Source: Arachis hypogaea (taxonomy: Eukaryota; Streptophyta; Magnoliopsida; Fabales; Fabaceae). Taken from it: a stretch of DNA of 64,000 nucleotides. The stretch's first letter is position 1; each line of letters opens with the position of its first letter. Below, in pieces: positions 43,873 to 56,704 of the stretch. Below the pieces are notes generated by a model that did not search any database, was not told the DNA's origin, and saw only the letters and a list, made by a program, of their open reading frames with translations. The stretch covers positions 14,538,346 to 14,602,345 of the forward strand of contig NC_092052.1 in assembly GCF_003086295.3 (NCBI RefSeq), read 5' to 3'. Made by a program: the position numbers and the translations under genes.

Positions 43873-46800
43873 TCAGAGCAGCTTGAAGAACTCTTCCATG
43901 CCATTAGAAGTGGCTTGCACTATTTTTGAACTTGAGGTGTCTTTGTTCTCAAAGACTTTGAGGTTTCGGACTAACCACATTCTCCATAATGTTGTTGCCG
44001 TCAAGCTTCATCAACGGCTACCATCATTACCAACACCCATGTCTTTGTGTTTGAGATCCACCATTTTCACAATTCATCGAAATCTCCAGGTGCATTAGTA
44101 ATTCCCATTTGAAACCAAACCTGAGTTGAGTGGGGGCATTTAATTAGACAATGCAAGATTGTTTCTTCTTCAATTTCACATCTAGGACAGTGAATGGGTG
44201 TTGTTAGAATTTTGATTTGGATTTTTTTCCTGACAGGTATGCCATCATGAACTGCTTTCCAGAAGAAGAGTTTGACCTTAGCTGAACATTTGAGGTCCCA
44301 AATTGAATGCCAAAACTCCTTCTAATGGAAGATACTCTTGAGGAGAGTGAAAAAATTGGAAGCTAGTCTGATAACTAGAATTGACTGAGTAAGAACATTT
44401 TTTTCTTTTTCCATATAAGTTTATCTGGTCCTTAAGTTACAAGAGTTTGCAGAATTATTTGAGCTACTGTGTTTGAAAAATTATTGTGAATTAGATTTTC
44501 GTTCCATGTATCGTTAGGAACCATTGATTAAACCCAAATTAGGTTTTGATTTGAAGTACTCATAGTATTTCTCTGGAGTCTCTTCTTATTATTCCCCCAA
44601 TTATCCTCATAGATTCAGACCTGAGCACCATTTTTAATTCGCCATTTCACTCCTTTTTCAATCACGTTTCTGCCTTCAAGAATGTTCCTCCAAGCCAAAG
44701 AGGGATTTTGGCCAGTTTGAGCATTCATGAAAAGAGAAAAGGGGAAGTATCTGGATTTAAGAACTTGATGCAACAGTGAATCAGTCTTCTTCAATATCCT
44801 CCAATTCTACTTCCCTAACATAGCCAAATTAAAGGCTTTCAAATCTTTGAAACCCAATCTGCCTTGATTTTTATTCCTACACACAGTATCCCACTTTATC
44901 CACTAAAATTTTCTCTCATTTTCTCTCTATCCCCACCAAAACTATATCATTTTTCTTTGAACATTGTCAATGAGAGTCTTTGGTAATTTGAAACAGCTTA
45001 AGGTATATATAGGCACAGCAGAACCCACCATTTTAACCAAAATTTTTTGTCTACTCGTTAACAATAATGATTGCTTCCGCTGATTAATTTTTTTTGTTAT
45101 CTTGTCTTCAATGTAGCTAAAGGTGGTTATTTTTTATCTGTTTATAGTTACAAGAAAGCCTAAGTATTTATCCTGGCAGCCAACACGTGAAACTTGTAAG
45201 ATCTCAACAAGCTCGTGTCACCATTCCTCTGGAGTATTCTGGTTGAAAAAGACCGATGATTTGTTCAGATCAGTATCCTGACCACTAATCTCACTATACT
45301 CCTGTAGTAGCCGAAGTAAGTTCTGACAAGTTTGGACATTGGCTTTCCCAAATAAAATCGAGTCATCGGCAAAAAAAAAGTGGCTAATGGTGGGGAATTG
45401 CCGGTTTAACCTTAGAACTAACTCATGTCTCTATTCACCCTTGTGGAGCAAATGAAATAAACCCTCTGTACAAATGAGGAATAAATAGGGGGACAATGGG
45501 TCTTCCTGCTGGAGACCCTCGTGGGATTAAAAAAACCATGAGAGAATACATCCACAGGAACTAAATAGAAAATCGTAGTCACACACTCCTGTATTCAGCT
45601 AATCCACTTCTGACAAAAATCTCAACCTCTTTAGCATCTCCCAAACAAAGTTCCACTAAACTCAGTCATAAGCTTTGTTCATCTCGAGTTTTAGAGCTAA
45701 ATCATAATCACCATATTTCTTATTCTTTAGGTAATGCATAAACTCATGCACTATAAGGATATTGTCACAAATCAATCTGCCTTTAATGAAAGCGCTTTGA
45801 TTCACACTTATAATTTTATCCATAAAAAACTGCATCCTGTGAACCAATATCTTCGAAATTATCTTATAGAATACCGTACTCAGACTGATAGGTCATATCT
45901 GAGCTTAGAATCAGCACTTGTAACCTTAGGAATCAAACATATCTACGTGTGATTTAGAGATCAAAGCATTTTACCTCCAGAGAAAAAGTTGACACATGCT
46001 TAAATGACCTCATTCTTGATAATCTCCTAATAGTACTGGTAGAACTTTGCTATGAAGCCATCCTCGCCCAGTGCTGAGAAGGAATTAATAGAGAAAAATG
46101 CTCTTTTAACTTCTTCCTCATAAATGAGTCTCGTAAGTACGTGGTTCATTCTGTCATCAACTTTGCTAGCTGGTCCTTCTAACGCCTCCTTTGGGTCCTT
46201 AGGGATTAATGTAGTAAACAGTTTCTTGAAATAAGTTTTCGCTACTTCCCTAATACCCTCAACATCAGACATGTACAGCCCATCTTCATCTTTCAATTTC
46301 TCCAATTTGTTTTGTCTATTCCGAGTTTGAAATTTGGCATGAAAAAAATTTGTATTTTGGTCTCCCCATCGTAGCCATTTCACTCGGAATTTTTCTTTCC
46401 AATACCGCTCCTTCTTCTTATAAGCATCTTGAAGATTAGCTTTTATAGTTAAAATAAGTCGCTTATCTGCCAGTTGAGCCTTCTATTTCTCTGCTTCCAG
46501 TTTTTGAGTAAGTTCCACAATTAACTTGGCTGAGTTATTTGGGTTAGTAGATTGCCATTCAACAAGTTTATAGCGATAATTTTTCAACTTGCTGAATAAA
46601 ATATACATAGTTGAACCCGTGGTATCCAATTGCCAAGCCTCCTTGATTATGCATTTCACCTATTCCAATTTGCACCACTTTTCTTGAAATTTGAACCGTC
46701 GTTTCTACCTCATGTGCTATTGGCCAGACTGAATAATAATTGGCCGGTAGTCAGAACCAACATCCTCTAAGTGAATCACCCTTGCATGAGGATAAACTGC

Positions 46801-48753
46801 CAACCATTCATTATAAACAAGGCATCTATCCAATCTTTCTCTGATTAAGTTCTCCCAAAATTGCCTATTGGACCAGGTGAATTTACAACCTTCATAGCCA
46901 ATATATCTTAGGCTGTCGGCATCCATGAATTCATTGAAACCTGTTATAGAGCTTGCTGATTTTTGTGTACCTCCCTCTTTCTCATGCTGACCTCGAATAG
47001 CATTGAAGTTTTCAATCAGTAAATAATGCTCCCCTGCATCTTCGATTCGCTGAAAAATCTCCAAATACTGGTTATTACGGTGTTGTTCTTCACTGTGAAG
47101 GTGAATAACAAATATAATTTATAATATATTCTTCCCTTTTTCCAGCCAATGAAAGTGAACAAAGAAACCCCCTGAATCAATAACTGTTAGCTGAGCATTA
47201 AAATTCCATGTCAAAACTAGACCACCTGTCGTACCTTGCAGTTCTACACAGAATGCTTCTCCGAAACCAATCTTCTCACATTGTCTCCTGACAAACGAAG
47301 AATTATTTTTGTCTCACATAAAAACAACACTTCGGGGGAATGAGATCTTTTAATCCCTTGGATGTTGTGAACTATTAGGGTCTTTCTCAAACTTCGACAG
47401 TTCCACATTATTATCTTTATTAGCCCTGGGGTGCCAATTGTGGGTTGGCACCCTCCCCTGATTCAGCCATAATCAAATCATGAGAACCTTCATTCCTCCA
47501 CTAAGTTTTATCCTCTGCCTCTCCTGACCTCCTTTTAACACCCATTGCATTTGGAGAATTATGATCAGCCTTCCTAGCCAAGTGTTTAAGCTTTGGTTTT
47601 TTGCTAGTAGGACCAACTTTCCAATAAGCTCCTCCAATCTGCTGATTATTCTACACTGACTTTACAGAATTTGTTCCTTGTCCATCTTTAGTAGAGCTAA
47701 CAATGCATACAATTTGTTGACTATCAACAACATTCCCTATCTGTTCCGCAGCTCGATTTGCTTTTCCCTCCTCAACGCATTGCATCTCCATTAAAGGACT
47801 TCTATTAACCACATCGATAACTCCTTCATTGTTGGCATCTTCATTTACCTCATTACCTTGCTGATTTTGTTTCTCTTTCAATGATAAAGTTGCCATGATT
47901 ATGAGAAGAATAACTGGTATAGGTGTCTTAGAGTTTTTCCTCCAATCACTTGAATTAGAACCTTGATTTGCTTGTTGGTTTTCTTTCAAGTGTGTCTCTC
48001 TGTTACCAGTTTGTTCTGCTTTCAACCACTCACCCCAACCTTCCTCCACCTTTTCTCCTTGAACTGAGTCATCAATCAATGTGCTGCAACTTCTCAATTC
48101 ATGTCCTAGATGACTATAGTAAATGCAGAAACATCCTTTACGCTCATACTTCAGGTCTATCTACATAATTCTACTATCTGGCCATGCAATCCTCATGGTC
48201 TTCCTCAGTTTTTGGGTGACATTAAGGTTGATCTGAACTTTCACAGTCCTTTATTCCTTCCCTTTCATCACAAATACCCCGACATCCAGTACCTCCCCAA
48301 TCGCAGCACCAATTTTCCTTCTAAATTCCGTTGTTTTGCAGTACTCTGGGAGACCCCAAAGTTGAACCCGTATCGGGACAAAAGAAAATTCTTCAGCAGC
48401 AACGCTCATCTCTTTATTCCATCTTCGTATATTGACAATATAATTCTTGAGGAGCCATGGAATCTCCTTCTCCACCCGAATCAAGTCTTGTTCTCTATCA
48501 AAGAAAAAATGAAAGGTGTTGTCTCCATGCTCCGTAACGCGAAAACCTTCAGGTTGTCTCCATATAGCAAACATAAAGGGTCAATTGTGCCAATAGAAAA
48601 TTATTTATCTTCCAGAATGCGACCCATCAGACTCTTCTTACATACCTCCAATCCTTCCTGAATATCACTATCATAAAAAACCACCACTCCATTCTTCTTC
48701 AGCCTTTCACGATCATCTCCTCCTCCATCATCCACTGATCCCCTTCCTTCCAT
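43873..48753 (-). pseudogene. L1-type LINE, nearly full length but decayed
   Basis: On the minus strand, ATG at 48753 opens an N-terminal region. DUF4283-like sequence follows (48574-48251: FHFFFDREQDLIRVEKEIPW, QLWGLPEYCKT). A degenerate zinc knuckle (CFCIYYSHLGHELRSC, about 48130-48085) and a basic linker come next. The APE endonuclease spans 47420-46717 (start WNCRSLRKTLIVHNIQGIK, later DYRPIIIQS). Reverse transcriptase motifs are NFFHAKFQTRNRQNKL (46345), SALGEDGF (46070), SVNQSAFIKGRLICDNILI (45800), LALKLEMNKAYD (45690) and the intact catalytic FADDSILFGKA near 45370. A zf-RVT domain (44310-44140, with CEIEEETILHCLIKCP) is followed by WLVRNLKVFENKD and a stop at 43873-43875. Stops and frameshifts fall in nearly every domain. 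It would encode target-primed reverse transcription if intact. Confidence 0.9.
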
Positions 48754-49949
48754 TGCTCACAATCACACCGATCTGAGTGAGTAAAGTACACGGAGGTGCA
48801 AAATTAGGATTCCCACTCAAAATTTATAGAAACACCAAAATCCTAGTAAAGCACCTTAAAAGATTTTTTTCCTTTTATAAAAAGAAGAATATATAATGTT
48901 TATACTTATTTTTGTCTCACGCGTAGTTGATACGTAGAGATATTAAAATTCACATAAAACAAGTTTCACATCCAACTGAATATACAAGATAACATAATCA
49001 CACAACATTTTTCCAAACAAAAATTTACTAGTTGTATTTTGGTGTTTAAGTATCCATTATTGCCATGTTGCAAAAAGAATCACTATGGTTTTACAACATT
49101 TTCTTTGTATTTTTCTTTAGAAAAATTGTATTAGCTTTTAGATATTATCCCAAAAAATAATATTGGTAAAAATAATAAAATTAAAGTGTTAATTTCCTAT
49201 TAATACATGATTAAATTGTCTGTAACTAAAAGTTCATTGCTTGAGATACAAGCATCACAAGAAAAAAGAAACATATAATTTTTTCTTCGATAAGTTCATA
49301 CGCACAAGATAGCTTGGGATACCACAACTAGAGTAGCACACCACTAACAACTAGAAAACAGAAACAGATAGTTGACCCAAAAAAAGAATAAAGAGAATAA
49401 GACAAAGTGATATTTTTTACAAACCTAAAAACATTTTTCATTCATTCAAGTAGAAGCATAGCTAGATGGCCGTGTGGTAGCAGAGATATAAATAAGAAGA
49501 CGGTAGATCTCAATGCCTAAGGCGGAGGCTAGCATACCCTAGTGGAGCACCTTGAGGCTAATATGTCCACCGGCCTCCTTGTATTTATAAGGCTGATCTT
49601 GAGCTCTCTCTTCACGGTCGTGGCACTACTGCTCCTGGGCTGGACCGGCGGAGCCTCATGAGCTTTAAGAACCGCTCAACTAGCGACGCCGGCGTGGACA
49701 CTGCCAAGGAGCTTCTATTCTTCGAGGTCCTCTCCTTTGGCTAGGTTGCGTGCTCAACATGGAAGTTGATTAGGATTTTCAATAGTATGATATGTACACA
49801 CTAGTATTCCTTTTACATTGTTCTCTAACCATAATTTTTTTTTCAGTTTTTGTGAGAGCTTTATTCTGCTATTGAGGTGGTGGCAGTGGTTCACCAAAGA
49901 TACTTATCGAGGAACATTTGAGATTATTGAGGGTCATGAAGGGTTCGCT
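48754..49949. other. Spacer containing a GC-richer unidentified island
   Basis: 48780-49440 is AT-rich. 49460-49760 is much richer in GC and locally coding-like: a frame from 49564 reads MSTGLLVFIRLILSSLF and then VVALLLLGWTGG before a stop, and another reads SFKNRSTSDAGVDTAKELL. I cannot assign it. It may be a captured gene fragment. Confidence 0.35.
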
Positions 49950-50544
49950 TGACATGGTTCTCCATCCTTTGTACCACCAAAAATCATGTGAGGAGAACCA
50001 GCCAACACAATTGCCAGCTTGCAAAAGGAATGATTATCCCCTATAACATAGGCATCGCATCTTCGCAGTTTAAATTAACCACAAAAGATAGAGATGCAAT
50101 TAACGTTGCGGCCAATGCAATTACAAGCATCGAACTCAAAGCTCCCCTGACACAGTTGATTGAGGATTTAGAGTTGATCCCAAAAAATGGCGATAACGTC
50201 CTCCAACTTCGCATACAACTCATTTGTTTTCACCTTTGGAAAATTTCTCCGACAATTAAATAGAACTTGCATATCTTCATCGGATCCTATCACAAACATA
50301 TTGTACTTCACACGAGTTGACACAACAATATTCGGATCTTGTAAAATAACTCCTCCACCCACTTGGTTCCACACATCTCAAGTTTCTGCAATATACTAGT
50401 TTAAACATCCACAAAATTATTTGATGAACGGATAAAAATACTCAAAGACTCTTTGTCAGTAAACTTACTCCCATGATCTCTTTTGTTTTTCTAAATCTTC
50501 CATGTATAGTGCACAAGAACTAAGAAACTATCCTCACTAGACAT
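49950..50544 (-). pseudogene. MULE transposase N-terminal relic
   Basis: The minus strand from ATG at 50544 reads MSSEDSFLVLVHYTWKI, a stop, DKESLSIFIRSSNNF, a stop, LQKLEMCGTKWV. After a frame change it continues with YNMFVIGSDEDMQVLFNCRR and FPKVKTNELYAKLEDVI. This matches the PB1-like N-terminal domain of another MULE transposase subfamily (typically SxEExFVVLVHY... and CRRxFPEVRTxEL). It decays after 50168. The catalytic region is absent. Confidence 0.72.
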
Positions 50545-51023
50545 TGTATATTTGGTCATTCTACATCACAATCACGTTCAACTAGTATTTATAGTATGGA
50601 ATTGAAGTCATAAACCACTAGAGGGATCAAGGATTATCTTAAACCATCTCTTCATAGTTCGCTACTCCTCTTCATGAATTCACTTTATGAATTTGTGCAT
50701 AATCTATCCGCTATGCCCCTATAGTATTTTATGTGCCTTTATTTTTGTGCATAAACCGCTTTCACGATTTATGCTTTATCCTAATCCTTCATAATTCGCG
50801 ATAGATTATGAGATTTTATTTGTAAATTTTGAAAATCCTATCATCTATAACGATTTACATATATTAGGATTATGACTGAAATGTAAATAATTTTCAAATG
50901 TTATATTTATGTAATTTTAAAATTCAATGATCTTAAACATGTGATTTGCCCTTTTAAAAACATTGACAATAAGATTAAAATAAAATTTGCAACTCCGCAT
51001 AAACAGAGCACACACTTTTTTTT
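50545..51023. other. Upstream remnant of the MULE relic, AT-rich
   Basis: Short palindromic words such as ATTCGCGATAGATTATGA, and repeats of CTTCATGAATT / CTTTATGAATT, suggest the 5' noncoding part of a MULE. No TIR was found. Confidence 0.35.
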
Positions 51024-52571
51024 GAGAAAATGACAAATAAGTCCTTGACTTTTTGTCCCACGGATATTTTTGTTCCTGACCATTTGAAAATACTTTAAAG
51101 TCACTGACCTCTTTAAAAGTTGGATATATGCATCTCTCCATTGATTTGGGTCCGTCAAACCTAATGAAAAAGTATGACATGGCTCCCATTGTGCTGACCT
51201 GGCCATTACGAATGCACACGTGGAGGGAGAATTTTTAAAACGAGACAAATTAGTCCCCCTTCTTTAAAACGGCGCAGTTTTATAAGCACTCAACCAAGCA
51301 TACCTTCAAGCTCTCACTCCTTCTGTTCCTTCAAAACTCCACCACTTTTCGCCACCGCTCTCACTCCCTCTGCTCCTTCCTCTCCCGACGACTCTCCACT
51401 CACTCCATCTCCAAGCTCGCCAACTCCATTGAGTCCAAAATCCAAGCATGGATTGTTCATAAGAGCATCCACTCCCTCCGTTTTGGAAGTGAATGAGCTT
51501 TCTGAAATTTCAGTTATCTACTACTTTACTCCAATCTCTGTTCCTCTAAAAAAAAGAGCCGCTAAAGAAGTTGTAGAGGGTGGCTCAGCGCCGGAGCCTC
51601 TGCTGCCACTGGAGACTACTCCGCCAAGGTGGCTCCGAAAATTCAAAGAAATCGGTGGTTTTTAGTGTTGTAATTGGGGTTGTCATTCTGCTTCTTGTTC
51701 TGGGTTTTGTTCTATTTTTCATGTGCTTCCGCCACTGTACACGACAACTGAAAATGGCGAAGGAGGCGGCAAAGGCAAAACCTTTCTATGACTCTACCAG
51801 CACTGAAGAAGTAAAAAAGGGTTCTATGACCATCTTCGACGCTAAGTGCTCTGATCCCTCAATGTTCAGGAGCACGCGGGGCCGACTGTGGCGACAGTGA
51901 TTCGATTCAACAAGGATGTGTTCATCGAACAGGTTCTCATGGACCCTACCATTCGAGCTCTAGTAGGTATGGGCTTGCTACGTTTGATTAAGGTTCTATT
52001 CTCTGATCGGGTGAATCAAGTCGTCGTTTATGGATGAGATTGAATTGAATTGTGAGAATATTATTGGATTTTTGGATTGCGAGGAGTTGGAAATAAGGGT
52101 TTTGGGAGTGGATTGTGTGCTTGAGATTGGATAATTTGGGAGGAAGGAAGTGGTGGAGGCCATGCTCAAGGAAGGTTTGGTGGAGAAGCTTGTGGAACTA
52201 CAAAAGTTGGAGCTTGGTGAGGATTTGATCGATTTAGATCACCAGAAAAAGATAGAGGAAGAAGATGACTTATGTTTCTGATGCAGAAGCTACCACCATT
52301 GTTGCTAAAATCTTGTGATGCTTGCTTGAGTGCTTATGAAACGGCGCCGTTTTGAAAACTCCTCCTCCATGTGTACATCCGTAACGTTTAGGTCAACACA
52401 ACGGGAGTTACGTTAAATTTTTTTGTTAGGTCTGACAGACTCATATGAACAGAAGAATTCATATGTCCATTATTTAAAGAGGTCAGGACCTAATATAAAA
52501 ATATTTTTAAATTTATCAGGAATAAAAATATATGCGAAACAAAAAGTCAAGAATCTATTTATTTATTTATT
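51024..52571. mobile_element. TIR element carrying gene fragments (candidate Pack-MULE)
   Basis: 51024-51270 and the reverse complement of 52345-52571 are diverged inverted repeats of about 230 bp. They share TTGACTTTTTGT, CTGACCTCTTTAAA, GT(G)TTGACCT, CACA(C/T)GTGGAGG and the inner AAAACGGCGC(C/A)G. Between them lie about 1 kb of GC-richer, coding-like fragments and no transposase. They comprise a Ser/Arg-rich segment (51300-51500), a hydrophobic segment (VVIGVVILLLVLGFVLFFMC, 51660-51730) and an armadillo-like segment (51900-52260). Boundaries are approximate because the right tip runs into a (TTTA)n repeat. No clear TSD was found. Confidence 0.65.
51300..52290 (+). pseudogene. Captured host-gene fragments inside the TIR element
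   Basis: Three blocks are visible in different frames. A membrane-type helix is followed by the basic FRHCTRQLKMAKEAAKAK (51580-51900, 106-codon frame). A segment then reads IRALVGMGLLRLIKVLFSDR and, after a stop, ENIIGFLDCEELEIRVLGVD. The last reads KEVVEAMLKEGLVEKLVEL, QKLELGEDLIDLD. The last two look like ARM-type helical repeats, recognised by pattern only. Frame changes and stops prevent one continuous product, although splicing could join parts. The source genes were not identified. Confidence 0.45.
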
Positions 52572-52577
52572 TATTTG
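52554..52577. repeat. (TTTA)n microsatellite
   Basis: About five to six tandem ATTT units at the right tip of the TIR element. Confidence 0.85.
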
Positions 52578-53739
52578 TGTGTTCAAGAGCCCACGCTTTT
52601 TCTAAGTGTTGTGGAAAACATTATTGTTCGCAAAAGCGTGTAGCTTCTTGCAGTGCCAGCCACAGCCCAACCCATCCCATCATTAGATCTTATATAGCAA
52701 CAGATGGAAAGAAGATATTGCCTACCAAAACAACAGAACAGGAGCCACGAAAATTAGCAGAAAGTGAGGGAAAAAGAAAAAGAGAAAGAAATAAAGGAAA
52801 AAATTGATAGTATGTGTCTATGTGAGATGTGTTGGCATGTGAGAAGAAAAAAGGTTGGACCAAGAAGACAATTGCATGCAATCTGGCCATGTGGGTAGCA
52901 CGCAACAAAACAAAAGTTTTGGTTACAGCAATTAAGGGGACCCTACTATTCCTAATTCCTGCCCATTCCATAAATCACTGCCAAATGCCAAGTGCCAATT
53001 GATGACACCTTCCTTCCCATTCTTCTTCTGATTTTCTATGTTATGTTGCCTCTATGATTCTCAGAATACCACAGATCCTGGAATTTGTTGGAGGGTATCA
53101 TAAACTTCCAAAGGGTAGTATCTACTTCTATCCAATAATGTTCGTTATAAACAAAAAAGTGTATATAATAATAATATAAATAAGGTTATAAGTAAGATTA
53201 TTAGACTAAAAGCAAAAATAAAAAGAGATTTTTCAATAAAATAAAATCAACTATCATAAAAACATATTATAGGATGGTAAATTGCATTATCTGCTCTACC
53301 CACTAAAAAATAGAACCATAAAGTAGGTTGATAAAATTTGACAAACTAAAATGAATTTAAAAATTTTCTTTTTCTCTCTCGCTCTCTTTGTTTTGTAGAA
53401 CTTTTCAAATCTCAAAATTCAAATATAAAGAGATAGTTTTTTTAAAAATATTTTGTTAATCAAATTTGTGATCATGAACTGTTTTTATTTTAATTTCATA
53501 ACTTTCAAAATTTATTGACATGATGAATATAAAATAGATCAAACTAAGATATTTATATATTCTGATTAATAATATTTAAAAACTTTTTTATATGTGTGAT
53601 ATGACGACGCTCTGCCAGTTAAGAGAAATATTTGTAACATGAAATTATTTATTTGTAAGAAAATTATTATACTCTCTTCTATCAAACCTATTTAAATTTT
53701 TAAAAATATTTAATAGTAAAAAAAAATAATTATAACTTA

Positions 53740-54690
53740 CTTTATTAAATATTTATTAATTATTATAATAATTAATAAATATTAAATAAAATAAATTTTG
53801 ACTTTTTTTTTCTTATCATTGTCGTTAAATTTTAATGGTCTAACCAAAGGGGGAAAACAATAGTATGATGACATTGTTTAATAAATGATGTCAATCTTGT
53901 TTGGTAGAAGATAACTTTTGCAATAAATCAGACCGGCCATTGATTGTGAAAACAACATTACAGAACAAAGTTTTTTTTTTCCCCTTTAAAATAACAATAG
54001 ATTAGAGCTTTTTGTTCTAGTTACATTATTACTTGGGGTTCAGTTAAAGAATAAAAAAAAAGGTCCTCATAAATTATTCATTTCTTAAGTCAGTCAACGT
54101 GTATTGCACAAGTTGATAAGCAGGAATAACGATATACATCCATTTATATAAGTCGACACTATAATGCTCGTGATTGAGTTAAACACTTCAATTAAAACAA
54201 TATGAAGTATTGATATTAATTTATTAAAAATATTTAATAAAAAATTAGTAAAAAATAATCGATATTAATTATTATAATAATTAATAAATATTAAATAAAA
54301 TAAATTATGAGTATTTTTTTATCCTCCTATCATTATTATTAATTTATATTATTTTCGTTACTCTTGTAAATCTTATGTTTCGTCATCCTTTATATAATTT
54401 TTTTCTCATATTTTAGTATAAAAAGAACTCTTGTAATCTTGTTTATTCTATTTATACATCGCATTTTACACGTGTACGTACTCATTTGTATTTTAGCACT
54501 TTATGGCTTTATGCATATATAGTTGTAACTAACTACTACTAAGCATGTAGTACGACCCTGATTATTGAAATTAAGGTAATTGAGCCAACGTACTGATGAC
54601 ATCATCGTTAATCGTTAACAAATCACTCAAAAATAGCTATAACTTGTCTTATTTAATATTTATTAATTATTGTGACAATTAATAAATATT
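53740..54690. repeat. Three dispersed copies of a palindromic hairpin repeat
   Basis: The core AATATTTATTAATTATT and its complement occur back to back at about 53742-53778. A partly degraded copy lies at about 54250-54295, and a copy with a TGTGAC centre at about 54653-54690. Each is followed by an A/T-rich word and then a (T)n block. Stem lengths of 15-18 bp suggest short MITE-like hairpins. Confidence 0.6.
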
Positions 54691-55772
54691 AAATTAACAA
54701 ATTCTGACTGTTTTTTTTTGTCCTTTTAGCAAAAAAATGATTCTTTTCAATTTTTTCAATACTTAAAAAAATGCAGTGTGATCTCACTGGAGTCAAAATT
54801 AAATATATATAAAAAAATAATAAAAAATAAAAAATCACAATTAATCGTACTATCCCTTTTTTTTTACAGGAGAGGATCCACTTCCTTTCTAGCATTACCC
54901 GATAAACAAATACTCCATTAGTTAAATTAATTAGTGCCACAATTCATATCAATCACAATACGTAAGCTAGTTTATATTGTTCAAAAATGAAAATTACAAC
55001 ATGCCAACATGCCTTGTTTTTCTGTACCCTAAAGTCCACACGCTATCGTGAGGTATTCTCCAGTTAAAAAGAAAAAAAAAGCAGAATAAATAAATTTAAA
55101 AAAGAATAAAAAGTCCCTTTCCTCCATGATGAAAAATAATAAAAAAATCTATTATGTCACGACAATAATTATGATATTTTTCAAAAATTAAAGATTAAAT
55201 TATTGTTTATTATATATTTTCCCCATTAATTGTACATAAATTTAATATATAGTTTTTTTTATATATTTTATTTGAATATAAAGTATTATATTTAAATTAA
55301 ACTCTATATAATTAACTTATCGCATCATTTTTATTTTTTATATCATAAGACATATGAGTATAAAACTCGAAAAATATTTATGAAATTTTAGAATATATTT
55401 AATACATGTTTCAAAAGTTTATTTGTAGTCAAATCTAAAATACATATTACATTGATTAAATATATAATTGTTTTATATATGTTAAAAATATATAAAATAG
55501 ATCTATTATGATATACAAAGAAAAGTAATAATATATATTTAAAAAACAGAAGAAAACAGCGCTGTTATTTTATCTTGAAAAACAATAATTGTTATATAAT
55601 TATTATATTTAGTGTACATAATTTAAAAGTATACAATATAATAAATATTTAAAAATAATAATAAACAAAGTAATATTATTTATACTTAATTAATTGTTAA
55701 ATGTTTGTTACTAATTATTTTAAAATTTTATCAGAATGGAAACAAAATAAAAATGGGATTTCTATTACTATT

Positions 55773-55776
<4 letters not shown>

Positions 55777-55805
<29 letters not shown>
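55777..55805. repeat. (TA)n microsatellite
   Basis: About 14 uninterrupted TA units. Confidence 0.95.
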
Positions 55806-55809
<4 letters not shown>

Positions 55810-56704
55810 TATTTATTATTTATGAAAATTTTATATTTTAAACGACCTCATTAAGAGTAGAAATAGTAACTGCTTAAATTTAAATGCTCAAATTGGTAAC
55901 CACTCGGATTATAAAATTTTAAATTAAATTGTATTTACTTAATAAAAAATTAATTAAATTATATTATTAGATTTTAGAATTGACCTATGACTAAAATATT
56001 TATGTAATAGTGTAACTAGATAATAGGTTACGTGAATTTTATATTTTTATTTAAGTGAGATCGAATTAATCAATTCAATTAATAATTCATAAATTGAACC
56101 AATAATTCAGTCATTCAGCAACAATGAGAAACTAACTAGCCAACGGCAAGGACAACGCGTGAGACAGGTAAGAGTTTCAATCATAACTTCCTCGCCACTA
56201 GCACCAGTGCATTTATATTATGATTTACGAGAAATTGTTTCCGTACATTTTTTCAATACCGAAAATTTGGCTAAAAGCCTGAAACAGAAATTGTTTTGTT
56301 AGATAGTACTACTTTTAGGTACAATTTGGCAGTTATGATAAATATAAATGTAAAAATATCATTAAAGATAATATTTTGGCCAATTCCATGGTGTTTGTGA
56401 ATTTTTATCTAAATTTTGCATAACTTATTTTTTATAATAAATTTTAATTTTTTAAAAAATATTTATTTTTATATCTTTTAAATTAAATAATAATTTTTAA
56501 TTCGTTTTAATAAATAAACACCATTTTTTAGACACCATAACTTTTAACTAATATTTTTTGGTGAACATTAAAAATAATATTTAAGTAAATATATTGTACT
56601 AATGAATAAAATAAATTTATGATGAATTAAATTATTAAATATTAACTCATTAGAAAATATTTACAAATCAACCAAAGATTAAATTGATGTATTCAATGGC
56701 AAAT

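Larger units (their letters stand above)
52578..56704. other. Long AT-rich spacer
   Basis: 52600-53110 is less AT-rich (for example GCCAAATGCCAAGTGCCAATTG) and could be promoter or transcribed noncoding sequence; I cannot identify it. 53120-56700 is very AT-rich, with palindromic hairpin repeats (53740-54690) and a (TA)n run at 55777-55805. No gene is supported. Confidence 0.5.
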
